The position numbers were made by a program, and so were the translations under genes. The notes beneath the pieces were generated by a model that was not told the origin of the DNA, searched no databases, and saw nothing but the letters and a program-made list of their open reading frames with translations. Below are positions 44,854 through 52,783 of a stretch of 64,000 nt of DNA, in pieces. Source of the DNA: Filimonas lacunae (GTDB lineage Bacteria; Bacteroidota; Bacteroidia; Chitinophagales; Chitinophagaceae); assembly GCF_002355595.1 (NCBI RefSeq), contig NZ_AP017422.1:3472001-3536000 (forward strand). Direction: 5' to 3'. Every line of letters starts with the position of its first letter. Positions within the stretch are counted from its first letter, which is position 1.

Positions 44854-45975
44854 ATGCGCGGAGCCACTAAAATAGCGACAATAAAAAAGGTGAGTGTATA
44901 TATACACTGGACTTTTTTGCTACTACCCGTTTGGATAGTAATGGTATATACCCAGTATGGGGCCAGCCTGTCAGAGCTTTCCTGGGCGTTCGCCTTTCTG
45001 CTGGCAGTATTTGTATGTATCCTCCTGCACGAGCTGGGTCATGCCCTGGTAGCGGCCCGCTTTGGCATTCATTCCAAAAGCATTTTGCTGTTACCCATGG
45101 GCGGCATTGCTAGCCTGGAAAAGCTGCCCGATAATTCCCGGCAAGAGCTGGCTATTAGTGCTGCCGGGCCCCTGGTAAACCTGCTGATAGCAGCCATATT
45201 GCTTGTTTTTGTAAAAGACAAATATGGTTTCTGGCAAACAGATGAACAGTTGAGTATAGCAGAAAAAGAATACTTCCTGGTAAATTTGTATGTAGCCAAT
45301 ATATGGCTGGTTGTTTTTAACCTTATACCAGCCTTCCCTTTAGATGGTGGCCGCATGTTACGTGCGTTGCTGGGTTTTAAACTTAATTATATACACGCTA
45401 CCGGCACAGTGGCTGTTATCAGTAAAATAATAGCGATTGGTTGCCTGATAGCAGGCGTAGCTTTTTTCAATATTCCCTTATTAGCACTGGGCATTTTTAT
45501 AATGTATGCTGCCGGCATGGAAGAGCACTATTTAAAATTGAAAGCACTGGTAAAAGGTATTAAACTGAAGGAAGTGCTGATGCACGATTACAACAGCCTG
45601 CAATGTAACTCCCCCATAAAAGACGCCGCCAATATTCTTATGAACAACCATACCCGGTATTTTATTGTACTGGACAATGGTGCACCCAAAGGCACTATTA
45701 ACAGAATGGATATTATTACGGCCATGGCAGAAAAAAAATACGATTTACCGGTAGGCTCTTTTATGAAAGAGAACCTGAGTTGCCTGGATGGAGAAAAAGA
45801 GGTATCGTCTGTATTGGATAAACTGGCTGGTAATGGAGAACGTATTTACCCGGTAATGGAAAACAGCCGTTTTTCGGGGGTGATCAATTTTACACATATT
45901 ATTGAATACCTGTTGTTAAATAAAGCATCCTCCATCGAATATGATAAAATAAAATCATTGTCGGGCCTGGTATAA
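44854..45975 (+). CDS. Site-2-type M50 membrane metalloprotease with CBS-domain pair
   Basis: A 373-aa intramembrane protease. The zinc motif is HELGH at residues 59-63, and the second ligand is in NLIPAFPLDGGRML near 163. About six hydrophobic segments cover residues 15-225, starting TFLLLPVWIVMVY. A CBS pair (about 240-370; SPIKDAANILMNNHTRYFIV, VGSFMKENLSCLDGEKEVSS) forms the cytoplasmic tail, which in related enzymes binds adenine nucleotides and gates activity. It belongs to the Rip3/YwhC-like subgroup. It lies in the stress operon between the small helical gene and the L,D-transpeptidase. It may cut an anti-sigma factor or other membrane substrate in response to energy state (inference). 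Confidence 0.91.
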   Translation: MRGATKIATIKKVSVYIHWTFLLLPVWIVMVYTQYGASLSELSWAFAFLLAVFVCILLHELGHALVAARFGIHSKSILLLPMGGIASLEKLPDNSRQELAISAAGPLVNLLIAAILLVFVKDKYGFWQTDEQLSIAEKEYFLVNLYVANIWLVVFNLIPAFPLDGGRMLRALLGFKLNYIHATGTVAVISKIIAIGCLIAGVAFFNIPLLALGIFIMYAAGMEEHYLKLKALVKGIKLKEVLMHDYNSLQCNSPIKDAANILMNNHTRYFIVLDNGAPKGTINRMDIITAMAEKKYDLPVGSFMKENLSCLDGEKEVSSVLDKLAGNGERIYPVMENSRFSGVINFTHIIEYLLLNKASSIEYDKIKSLSGLV

Positions 45976-45985
45976 ACCGGTTATT

Positions 45986-47548
45986 ATGATAAAGTATATA
46001 AAAACAGGGTTATTGGCAGCAAGTTTATTGGCCCAGGCTTTCTTTACCCAGGCACAGCTTACACCTGCCACTATTAGGGAATATCTTTTGCAGCCTGTAT
46101 TGCCTGGCCATATTGCGCTTCCCTATCTGCGCCAGGTGAAAATATTTTATGATTGTTATCAATACCGCCCGGCCTGGATAAACGATGACAGCGCCAGGAC
46201 GCAACTGTTAGCTTACCTTTCCCAATCAGCAGCGCTGGGCCTGAATGATAGCCTGTATCAATATACTACCCTGCAATCATTCCGGCATAGCACTACACAA
46301 CTGTTCACAGTTACTGATTCCATCATGGCCGAACTACAGCTAACAGATGCCTGCATCCATTTTCTGGATGAATTATTATATGGAAACGCCACACCAGAAA
46401 CCGGCTACAATGGCCTGGATTATACACCGGGATGCATTTCTGTGGCAACACTGCTGGCCGCTGCCTTACAGGAAGGTAATTTTGGCAGCTTATTGCAGTT
46501 ATACGAAAATACATCGCCCGGATATATAGCAACCAAAAGCAGGTTGGGGCAATTATTACGGATACAGCAAGACAGCTCTTTTCATAGCCAGCGGCCCGTT
46601 AGCTCGCCGGCTGTAACCTGCGCCAACAAACCCCTTCTGTACAAATTATGGCAATACGGTTATTTAACTTCTCCTATTGATTCATTACCTGATGATAGCC
46701 TGAAACAGAAGCTAAAAGAGGTACAACAATTATTCTCTTTACAGGCAGATGGTATATTGCGCCCTAATCTTATGAAAGAATTAAATGTACCTGTGGAGGT
46801 GAGAATACAACAACTGGCAAAGGCACTGAACACCTTTCGCTGGATGAATTGCCTGCGGCAGCAAAACAAATGGGTGGTAGTGGTAAATATTCCTTCGGCT
46901 AACTTGCTGGTATACGAATGCGACACAGTTGTACTGGAGTCGCGCATTGTAGTGGGTAAAAAATCAACTCCCACCCCATTGTTCATCACCAGCATCAGCG
47001 AAGTAGTGATGTACCCTTACTGGACAGTACCCCACTCTATTGCCACCCGCGAATTGATTCCCATGTTTGCATTGAACCCACGCATGGTAGCAGCCAACAA
47101 CTTTTCTATCTTAAACGATCACGGCAACATTGTACCCCCAACCTCTATTAACTGGAAGGCTTTAAAAGGCAAAAACTTCCCATACACCATACGGCAGTCA
47201 ACCGGTTGCGACAATGCGCTGGGCATTATTAAACTAAACTTTTATACGCCTTATGGCGTATACCTGCACGATACCCCCTGGAAAATTTTATTCAATACCT
47301 ACAACCGCTATTACAGTCATGGATGTATGCGGGTAGAAAAAATAATACCACTGGCACACATGGTATTGGAAGGCAATGCCATTGCCATGGATACCATTCT
47401 TCAAAAAGGCAACCTGCTGCATCAACAACCGGTTACCATTCCCGCCACTTCCAAAATCCCCCTACTGGTTTTATATAATACCTCCTGGGTAGACTCAGCG
47501 GCCCACGTAAGGTTTTACCCGGATGTGTATCAAAAACAACGTTATTAG
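45986..47548 (+). CDS. L,D-transpeptidase (YkuD domain, YcbB-like)
   Basis: A 520-aa exported cell-wall enzyme. A signal peptide (GLLAASLLAQAFFTQAQ) precedes the YcbB-like scaffold (VKIFYDCYQYRPAWINDD) and a peptidoglycan-binding-like segment (LKEVQQLFSLQADGILRPNL). The YkuD catalytic domain contains the nucleophile Cys447 in YSHGCMRVEK and an upstream His in GVYLHDTPWK. Such enzymes form 3-3 peptide cross-links in peptidoglycan, which stabilise the wall of non-growing cells. It is the last gene of the usp2 operon, 10 bp after the protease gene, and converges with pfkB. Confidence 0.91.
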   Translation: MIKYIKTGLLAASLLAQAFFTQAQLTPATIREYLLQPVLPGHIALPYLRQVKIFYDCYQYRPAWINDDSARTQLLAYLSQSAALGLNDSLYQYTTLQSFRHSTTQLFTVTDSIMAELQLTDACIHFLDELLYGNATPETGYNGLDYTPGCISVATLLAAALQEGNFGSLLQLYENTSPGYIATKSRLGQLLRIQQDSSFHSQRPVSSPAVTCANKPLLYKLWQYGYLTSPIDSLPDDSLKQKLKEVQQLFSLQADGILRPNLMKELNVPVEVRIQQLAKALNTFRWMNCLRQQNKWVVVVNIPSANLLVYECDTVVLESRIVVGKKSTPTPLFITSISEVVMYPYWTVPHSIATRELIPMFALNPRMVAANNFSILNDHGNIVPPTSINWKALKGKNFPYTIRQSTGCDNALGIIKLNFYTPYGVYLHDTPWKILFNTYNRYYSHGCMRVEKIIPLAHMVLEGNAIAMDTILQKGNLLHQQPVTIPATSKIPLLVLYNTSWVDSAAHVRFYPDVYQKQRY

Positions 47549-47556
47549 TAACAGTT

Positions 47557-48483
47557 TCAGCTATGTATCATCTCATAGATCTTTTCTGCATCTTCCCGTT
47601 TACACAAAGCTGTTCCTTCATTCATGGTAGCAGCCGTTCCGCACGCCACTCCCCACCTCACCGCTTCAGCCAGAGTTTTGGCCTGTGTTAACCCCAACAA
47701 AATGCCGCCTAACATGGAGTCGCCGGCACCTACCGTGCTTTTTACACGCACCGGCGGTGGCACCATATGAACAGAGTCTTTTTCCGTAACGAGCAAGGCA
47801 CCTGCTGCCCCCATAGAAACCACCAGCACTTCGCACGGGTATTGATGAATAACCTGCCTGGCAGTGGCCGCAATTTCCCCGGCATTCAATGCTTGCTTAC
47901 CTACCAGTGATGCTAACTCGCCCAAATTGGGCTTTACTAAATAAGCCCCTGCCTTAGCAGCCAGCAGCAGTCCTTCGCCCGAAGTATCCACCACATATCT
48001 TGCATTTTTAGCCCTGGCAATAGCCGCCAGCCTGGCAAACACTACCGGAGGTATGCCAGGTGATAAACTGCCGCTTGCTACCAGGTAATCTATGGAATTG
48101 ATTTGAGAAAGCTGTTGCATACATCCCTCCCATTCCATAGCGCTTACTTCGGGCCCCGGCATTCCAAACCGGTATTGTAACTGTGTATGACTATCCACTA
48201 CTATCAGGTTTTGCCTGGTATTGTTGCTGATTACATATGGCACTACCTGCACATCCTCCTGCTGTAGCAACTGTTGCAGCAACTGGCCATTGGCTCCGCC
48301 ACTTAAAAAAACGGCCGTAGCTTCACCGCCCATTTTTTGAATAGCCCTGGCCACGTTTATGCCACCTCCGCCCGGCTCATATACCGGTAGCCGGCAATGC
48401 AGTTTCTTTTCCGGAATGAGCGCAGCAACACTGGTTGACACATCTACCGCAGGATTTAAAGTAACAGTAACAATAGCAGCCAT
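47557..48483 (-). CDS. pfkB: PfkB-family hexose-phosphate kinase (1-phosphofructokinase/Pfk-2 type)
   Basis: A 308-aa PfkB-type sugar kinase of the FruK/PfkB/LacC group. It begins with TVTLNPAVDVSTSVAALIP; the substrate-binding glycines are in EPGGGGINVARAIQKMGG; the ATP/anion-hole motif with the catalytic Asp about 253 is VGAGDSMLGGILLGL. It phosphorylates fructose-6-phosphate or a related sugar phosphate. It diverges from usp4 and shares an intergenic region holding palindrome c. A -7-like box (minus strand TAATTTTA, 48500-48507) lies 51.5 bp from the palindrome centre and 16 nt before the ATG. A second phosphofructokinase in a stress regulon fits faster glycolysis without respiration. Confidence 0.92.
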   Translation of the reverse strand: MAAIVTVTLNPAVDVSTSVAALIPEKKLHCRLPVYEPGGGGINVARAIQKMGGEATAVFLSGGANGQLLQQLLQQEDVQVVPYVISNNTRQNLIVVDSHTQLQYRFGMPGPEVSAMEWEGCMQQLSQINSIDYLVASGSLSPGIPPVVFARLAAIARAKNARYVVDTSGEGLLLAAKAGAYLVKPNLGELASLVGKQALNAGEIAATARQVIHQYPCEVLVVSMGAAGALLVTEKDSVHMVPPPVRVKSTVGAGDSMLGGILLGLTQAKTLAEAVRWGVACGTAATMNEGTALCKREDAEKIYEMIHS

Positions 48484-48499
48484 GGAGGTATACTTTCTT

Positions 48500-48507
48500 T
48501 AAAATTA
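48500..48507 (-). promoter_or_regulatory. -7-like box of pfkB
   Basis: Minus-strand TAATTTTA fits TAnnTTTG in five of six defined positions. Its upstream edge is 51.5 bp from the centre of palindrome c (48558.5), equal to the spacing at the baeRF and usp2 promoters. Confidence 0.45.
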
Positions 48508-48550
48508 TATGCTTTCAAAAAATTATACTATGAGCATTGTCACTGCCAGC

Positions 48551-48566
48551 AATGACTCCTGTCATT
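48551..48566. promoter_or_regulatory. Crp/Fnr-type operator palindrome, site c
   Basis: AATGACTCCTGTCATT is a perfect 6-bp-arm dyad around a 4-bp spacer, with the TGAC-N4-GTCA core. It lies between divergent pfkB and usp4. On the usp4 side the -7 box is 29.5 bp away; on the pfkB side it is 51.5 bp away. Confidence 0.65.
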
Positions 48567-48587
48567 TTTGGCGATGATTGTACAAAT

Positions 48588-48595
48588 TAGATTTG
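48588..48595 (+). promoter_or_regulatory. -7 promoter box of usp4-P-ATPase
   Basis: TAGATTTG is an exact TAnnTTTG match, 19 nt before the ATG at 48615. It is 29.5 bp from the palindrome centre, that is 22 bp (two helical turns) closer than in the other promoters. Confidence 0.6.
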
Positions 48596-48614
48596 ACTTC
48601 ATAAAAAAGCATAT

Positions 48615-49436
48615 ATGGAAACCATTATTATCGCAACCGATTTTTCCCATGCAGCCACCAATGCGGCCTTATATGCTGCAGAACTGGCAAACGCATTACA
48701 AAAGGAATTACTGATACTTTATATTGATACGCTGCCGGTAACTTATGCAGACGTTCCTATTCCCACCAGGCTGGAAGAGATGACAGAGATGGGTGAAATG
48801 GAAATTAAAAAACTACAGGAAAGGCTGATACTGCACACCACTGGCAATATATCCATTACCACCGAAATACAAATGGGTACATTTTTTACAACACTTACTT
48901 CGGTTTGTGAGCGTGTACACCCTTACGCTGTAGTAATGGGCAGCCAGGGCACAACCGCCAGTGAAAGGTTCTTCTTTGGCGGGCATACCGTACATGCTAT
49001 GAAGCATTTGAAATGGCCACTTATTACCGTGCCACCACAGGCAAAATTTTCACCTGTTACCCAGATAGGATTGGCCTGCGACTTTGAAAACATTCTGGCA
49101 ACCACACCGTTATCCGGTATTAGAAAGCTGGTAAAAGATTTTCATGCAAAGCTGCATGTATTAAACTCAGGCAGCGGCTCTGAATATAATCCCGATACTG
49201 TTTTTGAGTCTGCCTTATTAGAGGATTTGCTTTCCGGGCTGGATCCTGAATTTCATTATATAACTGATAAAGACCACGATCCGGATAAAGCGCTGGTTGA
49301 TTTTGTTAAAAACAATCATATACAACTGCTGTTGGTATTACCTAAACAGCACCACCTGCTGGAAAGTATTTTTCATAAAAGCCATACCAAACAACTGGTA
49401 TTAAACAGCGATGTACCTGTAATGGCTTTGCATTAA
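48615..49436 (+). CDS. Universal stress protein, tandem UspA domains (no. 4)
   Basis: A 273-aa two-domain Usp. Half one (TIIIATDFSHAATNAALYAA to LKWPLITVPPQAKF) carries the best ATP loop of the four copies, MGSQGTTASERFFFGGHT, close to G-2x-G-9x-G(S/T). Half two (IGLACDFENILATTPLSGIR to VPVMALH) is degenerate in that motif. It differs clearly from the other three, so it is an older paralogue. It is the first gene of a two-gene operon with the P-type ATPase 14 bp downstream, and is controlled from the region holding palindrome c. Confidence 0.91.
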   Translation: METIIIATDFSHAATNAALYAAELANALQKELLILYIDTLPVTYADVPIPTRLEEMTEMGEMEIKKLQERLILHTTGNISITTEIQMGTFFTTLTSVCERVHPYAVVMGSQGTTASERFFFGGHTVHAMKHLKWPLITVPPQAKFSPVTQIGLACDFENILATTPLSGIRKLVKDFHAKLHVLNSGSGSEYNPDTVFESALLEDLLSGLDPEFHYITDKDHDPDKALVDFVKNNHIQLLLVLPKQHHLLESIFHKSHTKQLVLNSDVPVMALH

Positions 49437-49449
49437 CAATAGCACCCTC

Positions 49450-51954
49450 ATGACAGGTAATGATTATTTTAATAGCAGTATTCAGGGGTTAACTACTGCC
49501 CAGGCTCAACTGTTACAACAACAATGGGGCTTCAATGTAATACAATCAAACACTTCACACAGGTGGTTAAAAAAGCTATGGGGCACTGTGAAAGAACCCA
49601 TGTTTGTGCTGTTAAGCATTGCCTGCCTGCTGTATTTTATACTGGGCAATACCTGGGAAGGAAGTGTGATGTCTGTGGCATTGCTCATCATTTCCGCTAT
49701 TTCGCTTTACCAGGAAATAAAAAGTGATAAAGCCATGAGCCGGCTGGTGAAGCTATCGGCCACTAAAATAAATGTAATAAGAGATGGCCGGGTGCAGTCC
49801 CTGGATGAGGAAGCCCTGGTACCAGGCGATATTATACAACTGGAAGAAGGCATGACAATACCCGCCGATGTTGTGGTGTTGCAATTCAACGATCTTACCA
49901 TCAATGAATCTGCCATCACTGGCGAATCATTGCCAGTAGATAAAACAGAAAAGGCAGGATCCAACAAGCTATACCAGGGCACCACCATTAACAGCGGCAA
50001 ATGTGTAGCCCGCGTAACAGCAACCGGCAACCATACTGTTTTGGGCAAGGTGGGAAAAGCGGTGATGGCTTATCATCCCGCTATCACCCCGCTGCAACGC
50101 CAGGTAAACACATTTGTAAAGCGGATGTCATTTTTTGGTATGGCAGGTTTTGCCATCCTGTTTTTTACCAACCTGTTCAGGGGTATAGATTTACCCAATA
50201 GTTTATTGTTTGCGCTCACCCTGGCTATGTCGGCTATACCCGAAGAAATACCGGTAGCTTTTTCCTCCTTTATGGCACTCGGCGCTTATAAATTAAGCAA
50301 AAGGGGTATTATATGCCGCCGCCCGCAAATGATGGAAAGCCTGGGTGAAATAAGTGTATTATGTTTTGACAAAACAGGCACTCTTACACAAAATGAAATG
50401 GAGGTGGCATGGGTATATGACCATGCCACCTACCAACTGGTAGAATGTACCCATACCCCTTCTGTGGCAGCCAACGTAATCAGGTATGCAAAACTTGCCA
50501 GTGAACAACAGCCATTCGATGCCATGGAAATAGCTATTGGTAATCAATACCTGCATTATAACGACGCGGCTTTTGATAACGCCGCCATGATCCATGAATA
50601 TCCTTTGGGTGGCACTCCGCCTATGATGACGCATGTATACACACTGCACAACCAGACAATGGCAGCAGCCAAAGGCGCGGTAGAACGTATTATCCGTGTG
50701 TGTAAACTATCCGGGGCCCACCAGAACATGATTTCCGGCATAGCTACCGGTTTAGCTAATAAAGGGTGCAGAGTACTGGGGGTAGCTTATGCAGTACATG
50801 ACCATCAAAACTTTCCAGAAAACCAGGACGATTATCACTGGCAATTAGCTGGATTACTGGCCTTGTACGATCCTCCTAAGCCTGGCGTAGCAAGTAGCAT
50901 AGCCCATTTTACCAAAGCAGGCATTGCCGTTAAAATGCTTACCGGCGATCATGGTGCCACTGCAGTTACTATTGGAAAGAAAGTAGGGATAAGCCAGAAC
51001 AACACTTTTTATACCGGGCAGCAGGTAATGGATATGGACGAAGATGCGTTAAACAAAGCAGTACAAACCGAAGCTATTTTTGCCAGGATGTTTCCGGAAG
51101 CAAAGTTACGTGTAATAACAGCCCTTAAAAAAAACGGGCAATTGATAGGTATGACCGGAGATGGTGTGAATGACGCTCCTGCACTACAAGCCGCAGATAT
51201 AGGCATTGCTATGGGACGCCGTGGTACAGGAACCGCCCAACAGGCCGCAGACCTCATTGTAACAGACGACCAGCTCGAACACATGGTAACTGCCATTGAG
51301 GAAGGAAGAAAGGTATTGAGCAACTTTAAAAAAGCATTGCGTTATATTCTGTCTATACACATTCCCATTATCCTTACGGCAGCCATTCCTGTAATAGCAG
51401 GATGGCAATATGCCAATGTGTTTGGCCCGGTGCATGTCATCTTTCTTGAGCTGATCATGGGCCCTACCTGCTCCCTGTTTTTCGAAAACGAACCGGCCGA
51501 AGAAGGTATCATGCATTTGCCGCCTATCAGGCAAGGTGGCACCATTATGACGAAAAGGGAAATGGCCGTAAGTGTAAGCCAGGGACTTGTCATTGCCTCT
51601 ACTTTACTGGGCACCTATTATGTACTGATGCAGCAAAACGCCGGAGTAGCCATTACCCGTACCATGGTTTTTATTACCTTGCTATTGTGCAACCTGTTTC
51701 TCACGTTCGTTAACCGCTCTTTTGTGCATTCCTTTTTCACCACGCTGCACTATAAAAACAATCTTATACCTGTTATAGTTTCAGCTTCCCTTCTGTTAAT
51801 TACCGTACTACTTTTCATTCCCCCGGTTCAGCACCTGTTTATGATGACTACGCTTAATCCGATTCAAATATTTATTTGCATTGTCCTGGCTTTTATCAGC
51901 ATTAGCTGGATTGAGGTGTATAAAAAAATACGCCGTTATAAAACATCACAATAG
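49450..51954 (+). CDS. P-type (P2-like) cation-transporting ATPase
   Basis: An 834-aa membrane pump of the Ca2+/cation P2 type. Actuator motif ITGES near residue 157, phosphorylation Asp307 in CFDKTGTLTQNEME, hinge motif TGDGVNDAPALQAADIGIAM near 570-590, and a PEEIPVAFSS metal-site helix (M4) near residue 259. About ten transmembrane helices are expected, including six after the hinge. There is no N-terminal heavy-metal (CxxC) domain, which argues against copper or cadmium as substrate. Its start is 14 bp after usp4. The pairing resembles CtpF in the mycobacterial DosR regulon. The ion cannot be fixed from sequence; calcium is the default guess. Confidence 0.93.
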   Translation: MTGNDYFNSSIQGLTTAQAQLLQQQWGFNVIQSNTSHRWLKKLWGTVKEPMFVLLSIACLLYFILGNTWEGSVMSVALLIISAISLYQEIKSDKAMSRLVKLSATKINVIRDGRVQSLDEEALVPGDIIQLEEGMTIPADVVVLQFNDLTINESAITGESLPVDKTEKAGSNKLYQGTTINSGKCVARVTATGNHTVLGKVGKAVMAYHPAITPLQRQVNTFVKRMSFFGMAGFAILFFTNLFRGIDLPNSLLFALTLAMSAIPEEIPVAFSSFMALGAYKLSKRGIICRRPQMMESLGEISVLCFDKTGTLTQNEMEVAWVYDHATYQLVECTHTPSVAANVIRYAKLASEQQPFDAMEIAIGNQYLHYNDAAFDNAAMIHEYPLGGTPPMMTHVYTLHNQTMAAAKGAVERIIRVCKLSGAHQNMISGIATGLANKGCRVLGVAYAVHDHQNFPENQDDYHWQLAGLLALYDPPKPGVASSIAHFTKAGIAVKMLTGDHGATAVTIGKKVGISQNNTFYTGQQVMDMDEDALNKAVQTEAIFARMFPEAKLRVITALKKNGQLIGMTGDGVNDAPALQAADIGIAMGRRGTGTAQQAADLIVTDDQLEHMVTAIEEGRKVLSNFKKALRYILSIHIPIILTAAIPVIAGWQYANVFGPVHVIFLELIMGPTCSLFFENEPAEEGIMHLPPIRQGGTIMTKREMAVSVSQGLVIASTLLGTYYVLMQQNAGVAITRTMVFITLLLCNLFLTFVNRSFVHSFFTTLHYKNNLIPVIVSASLLLITVLLFIPPVQHLFMMTTLNPIQIFICIVLAFISISWIEVYKKIRRYKTSQ

Positions 51955-52295
51955 CGGGTTAACTGCTACCAGTGTCATCCATCATTTTAATGGTCTACAA
52001 ATGAAAATAACTTCACTGCTACGATTGCATTAATCCCGATCTGTAATATCAAACCAGATAGTATGAAATAAATGGTCGCCGTGGTTAGTTTCCCAAAACT
52101 GGCCCAAGGATAGCATTATTACCCAAAACCTGACATATCTTTTCATGCTGTTTCTTTTCTAAGAATATTCAGAACAATTTACCTATTTAATCTAAAAAAC
52201 ATACATCCCCCGCCCCCCCACTTTTCCTTCTTAGCTTTAGCACTTTTTAATCCGATAATGTACATAATTAAGCCTGCTTTTCTTAATTTCAGCCC
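51955..52295. promoter_or_regulatory. Intergenic region before the ApbE cluster
   Basis: 341 bp without a firm gene. It contains a half-site GTGTCATCC soon after the ATPase stop, a doubtful 38-aa minus-strand reading frame (52030-52146), a poly-C run around 52208-52219, and a near-consensus -7 box TAGCTTTA (52232-52239) 56 nt before the next ATG. Confidence 0.4.
52030..52146 (-). CDS. Possible 38-aa small protein, doubtful
   Basis: A minus-strand frame from an ATG at 52146 reads MKRYVRFWVIMLSLGQFWET followed by NHGDHLFHTIWFDITDRD. The composition (three Trp, two His-rich stretches, acidic end) looks protein-like, but there is no ribosome-binding site, promoter or terminator to support it. 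It may be a chance frame or the end of a lost gene. Confidence 0.2.
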   Translation of the reverse strand: MKRYVRFWVIMLSLGQFWETNHGDHLFHTIWFDITDRD

Positions 52296-52691
52296 ATGAA
52301 GCGTTGGGGAGCAGTTTGGCTGTTATGTATTTATACTGCAGGAGCTACTGAATTACAGCAGTTGCTCAGGTTTCCACTGCTTATTCAACACTACTGTACA
52401 CATAAGACGGAGAACCCCCATATTACTATCGCCCAGTTCCTGACCATCCATTATATAGAGGCGCAGCCTTTTGACAATGATTACGAACAGGACATGCAAC
52501 TTCCTTTTAAACAATCCGACGAACATTGTTTAACCTTTTCGTGGCAGCTACCAGCATCCCCTGTATCAGTATTGGTAAACAGGCAACCAGTTACTTATAA
52601 GCATATTCTTTATAACGACAATATTCCCGCATCCCTTTTTAAGGCAGCAATCTTCAAGCCCCCTGCCACCGCTACCTCCCTGATTGCGTAG
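52296..52691 (+). CDS. Conserved small hypothetical protein at the head of the ApbE cluster
   Basis: A 131-aa protein of unknown function. It resembles a small Bacteroidota family with the pattern hydrophobic-lead, QHYCTHKTENPHITIAQFL, IHY, and an acidic DNDYEQDMQLPFK segment. The N-terminus (WGAVWLLCIYTAGATEL) could be a signal peptide or membrane anchor. His and Cys residues in QHYCTHK and DEHCLTF might bind metal. It lies 92 bp before the thioredoxin gene and is co-directional, so it may be first in that operon; a near -7 box lies at 52232-52239. Family placement is from memory of the pattern only. Confidence 0.65.
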   Translation: MKRWGAVWLLCIYTAGATELQQLLRFPLLIQHYCTHKTENPHITIAQFLTIHYIEAQPFDNDYEQDMQLPFKQSDEHCLTFSWQLPASPVSVLVNRQPVTYKHILYNDNIPASLFKAAIFKPPATATSLIA

Positions 52692-52783
52692 CAATTCCTA
52701 CTCTCATATTATTTCCAGGGCAAAAGCATGGATAATTCTAACAGGTTGTGCATGCACCTGCCGGAACCTCAACTATTAAAGTA

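Noticed and set aside
51970-51985. GTGTCATCC after the ATPase gene as a fourth palindrome
   Set aside because: Only one half-site is present; the opposite arm (CTAC) does not match TGAC.
52208-52219. Poly-C run as a phase-variable tract
   Set aside because: It is interrupted (ccccc g ccccccc) and lies in non-coding sequence upstream of the promoter-like box; there is no sign that length changes would switch a gene.
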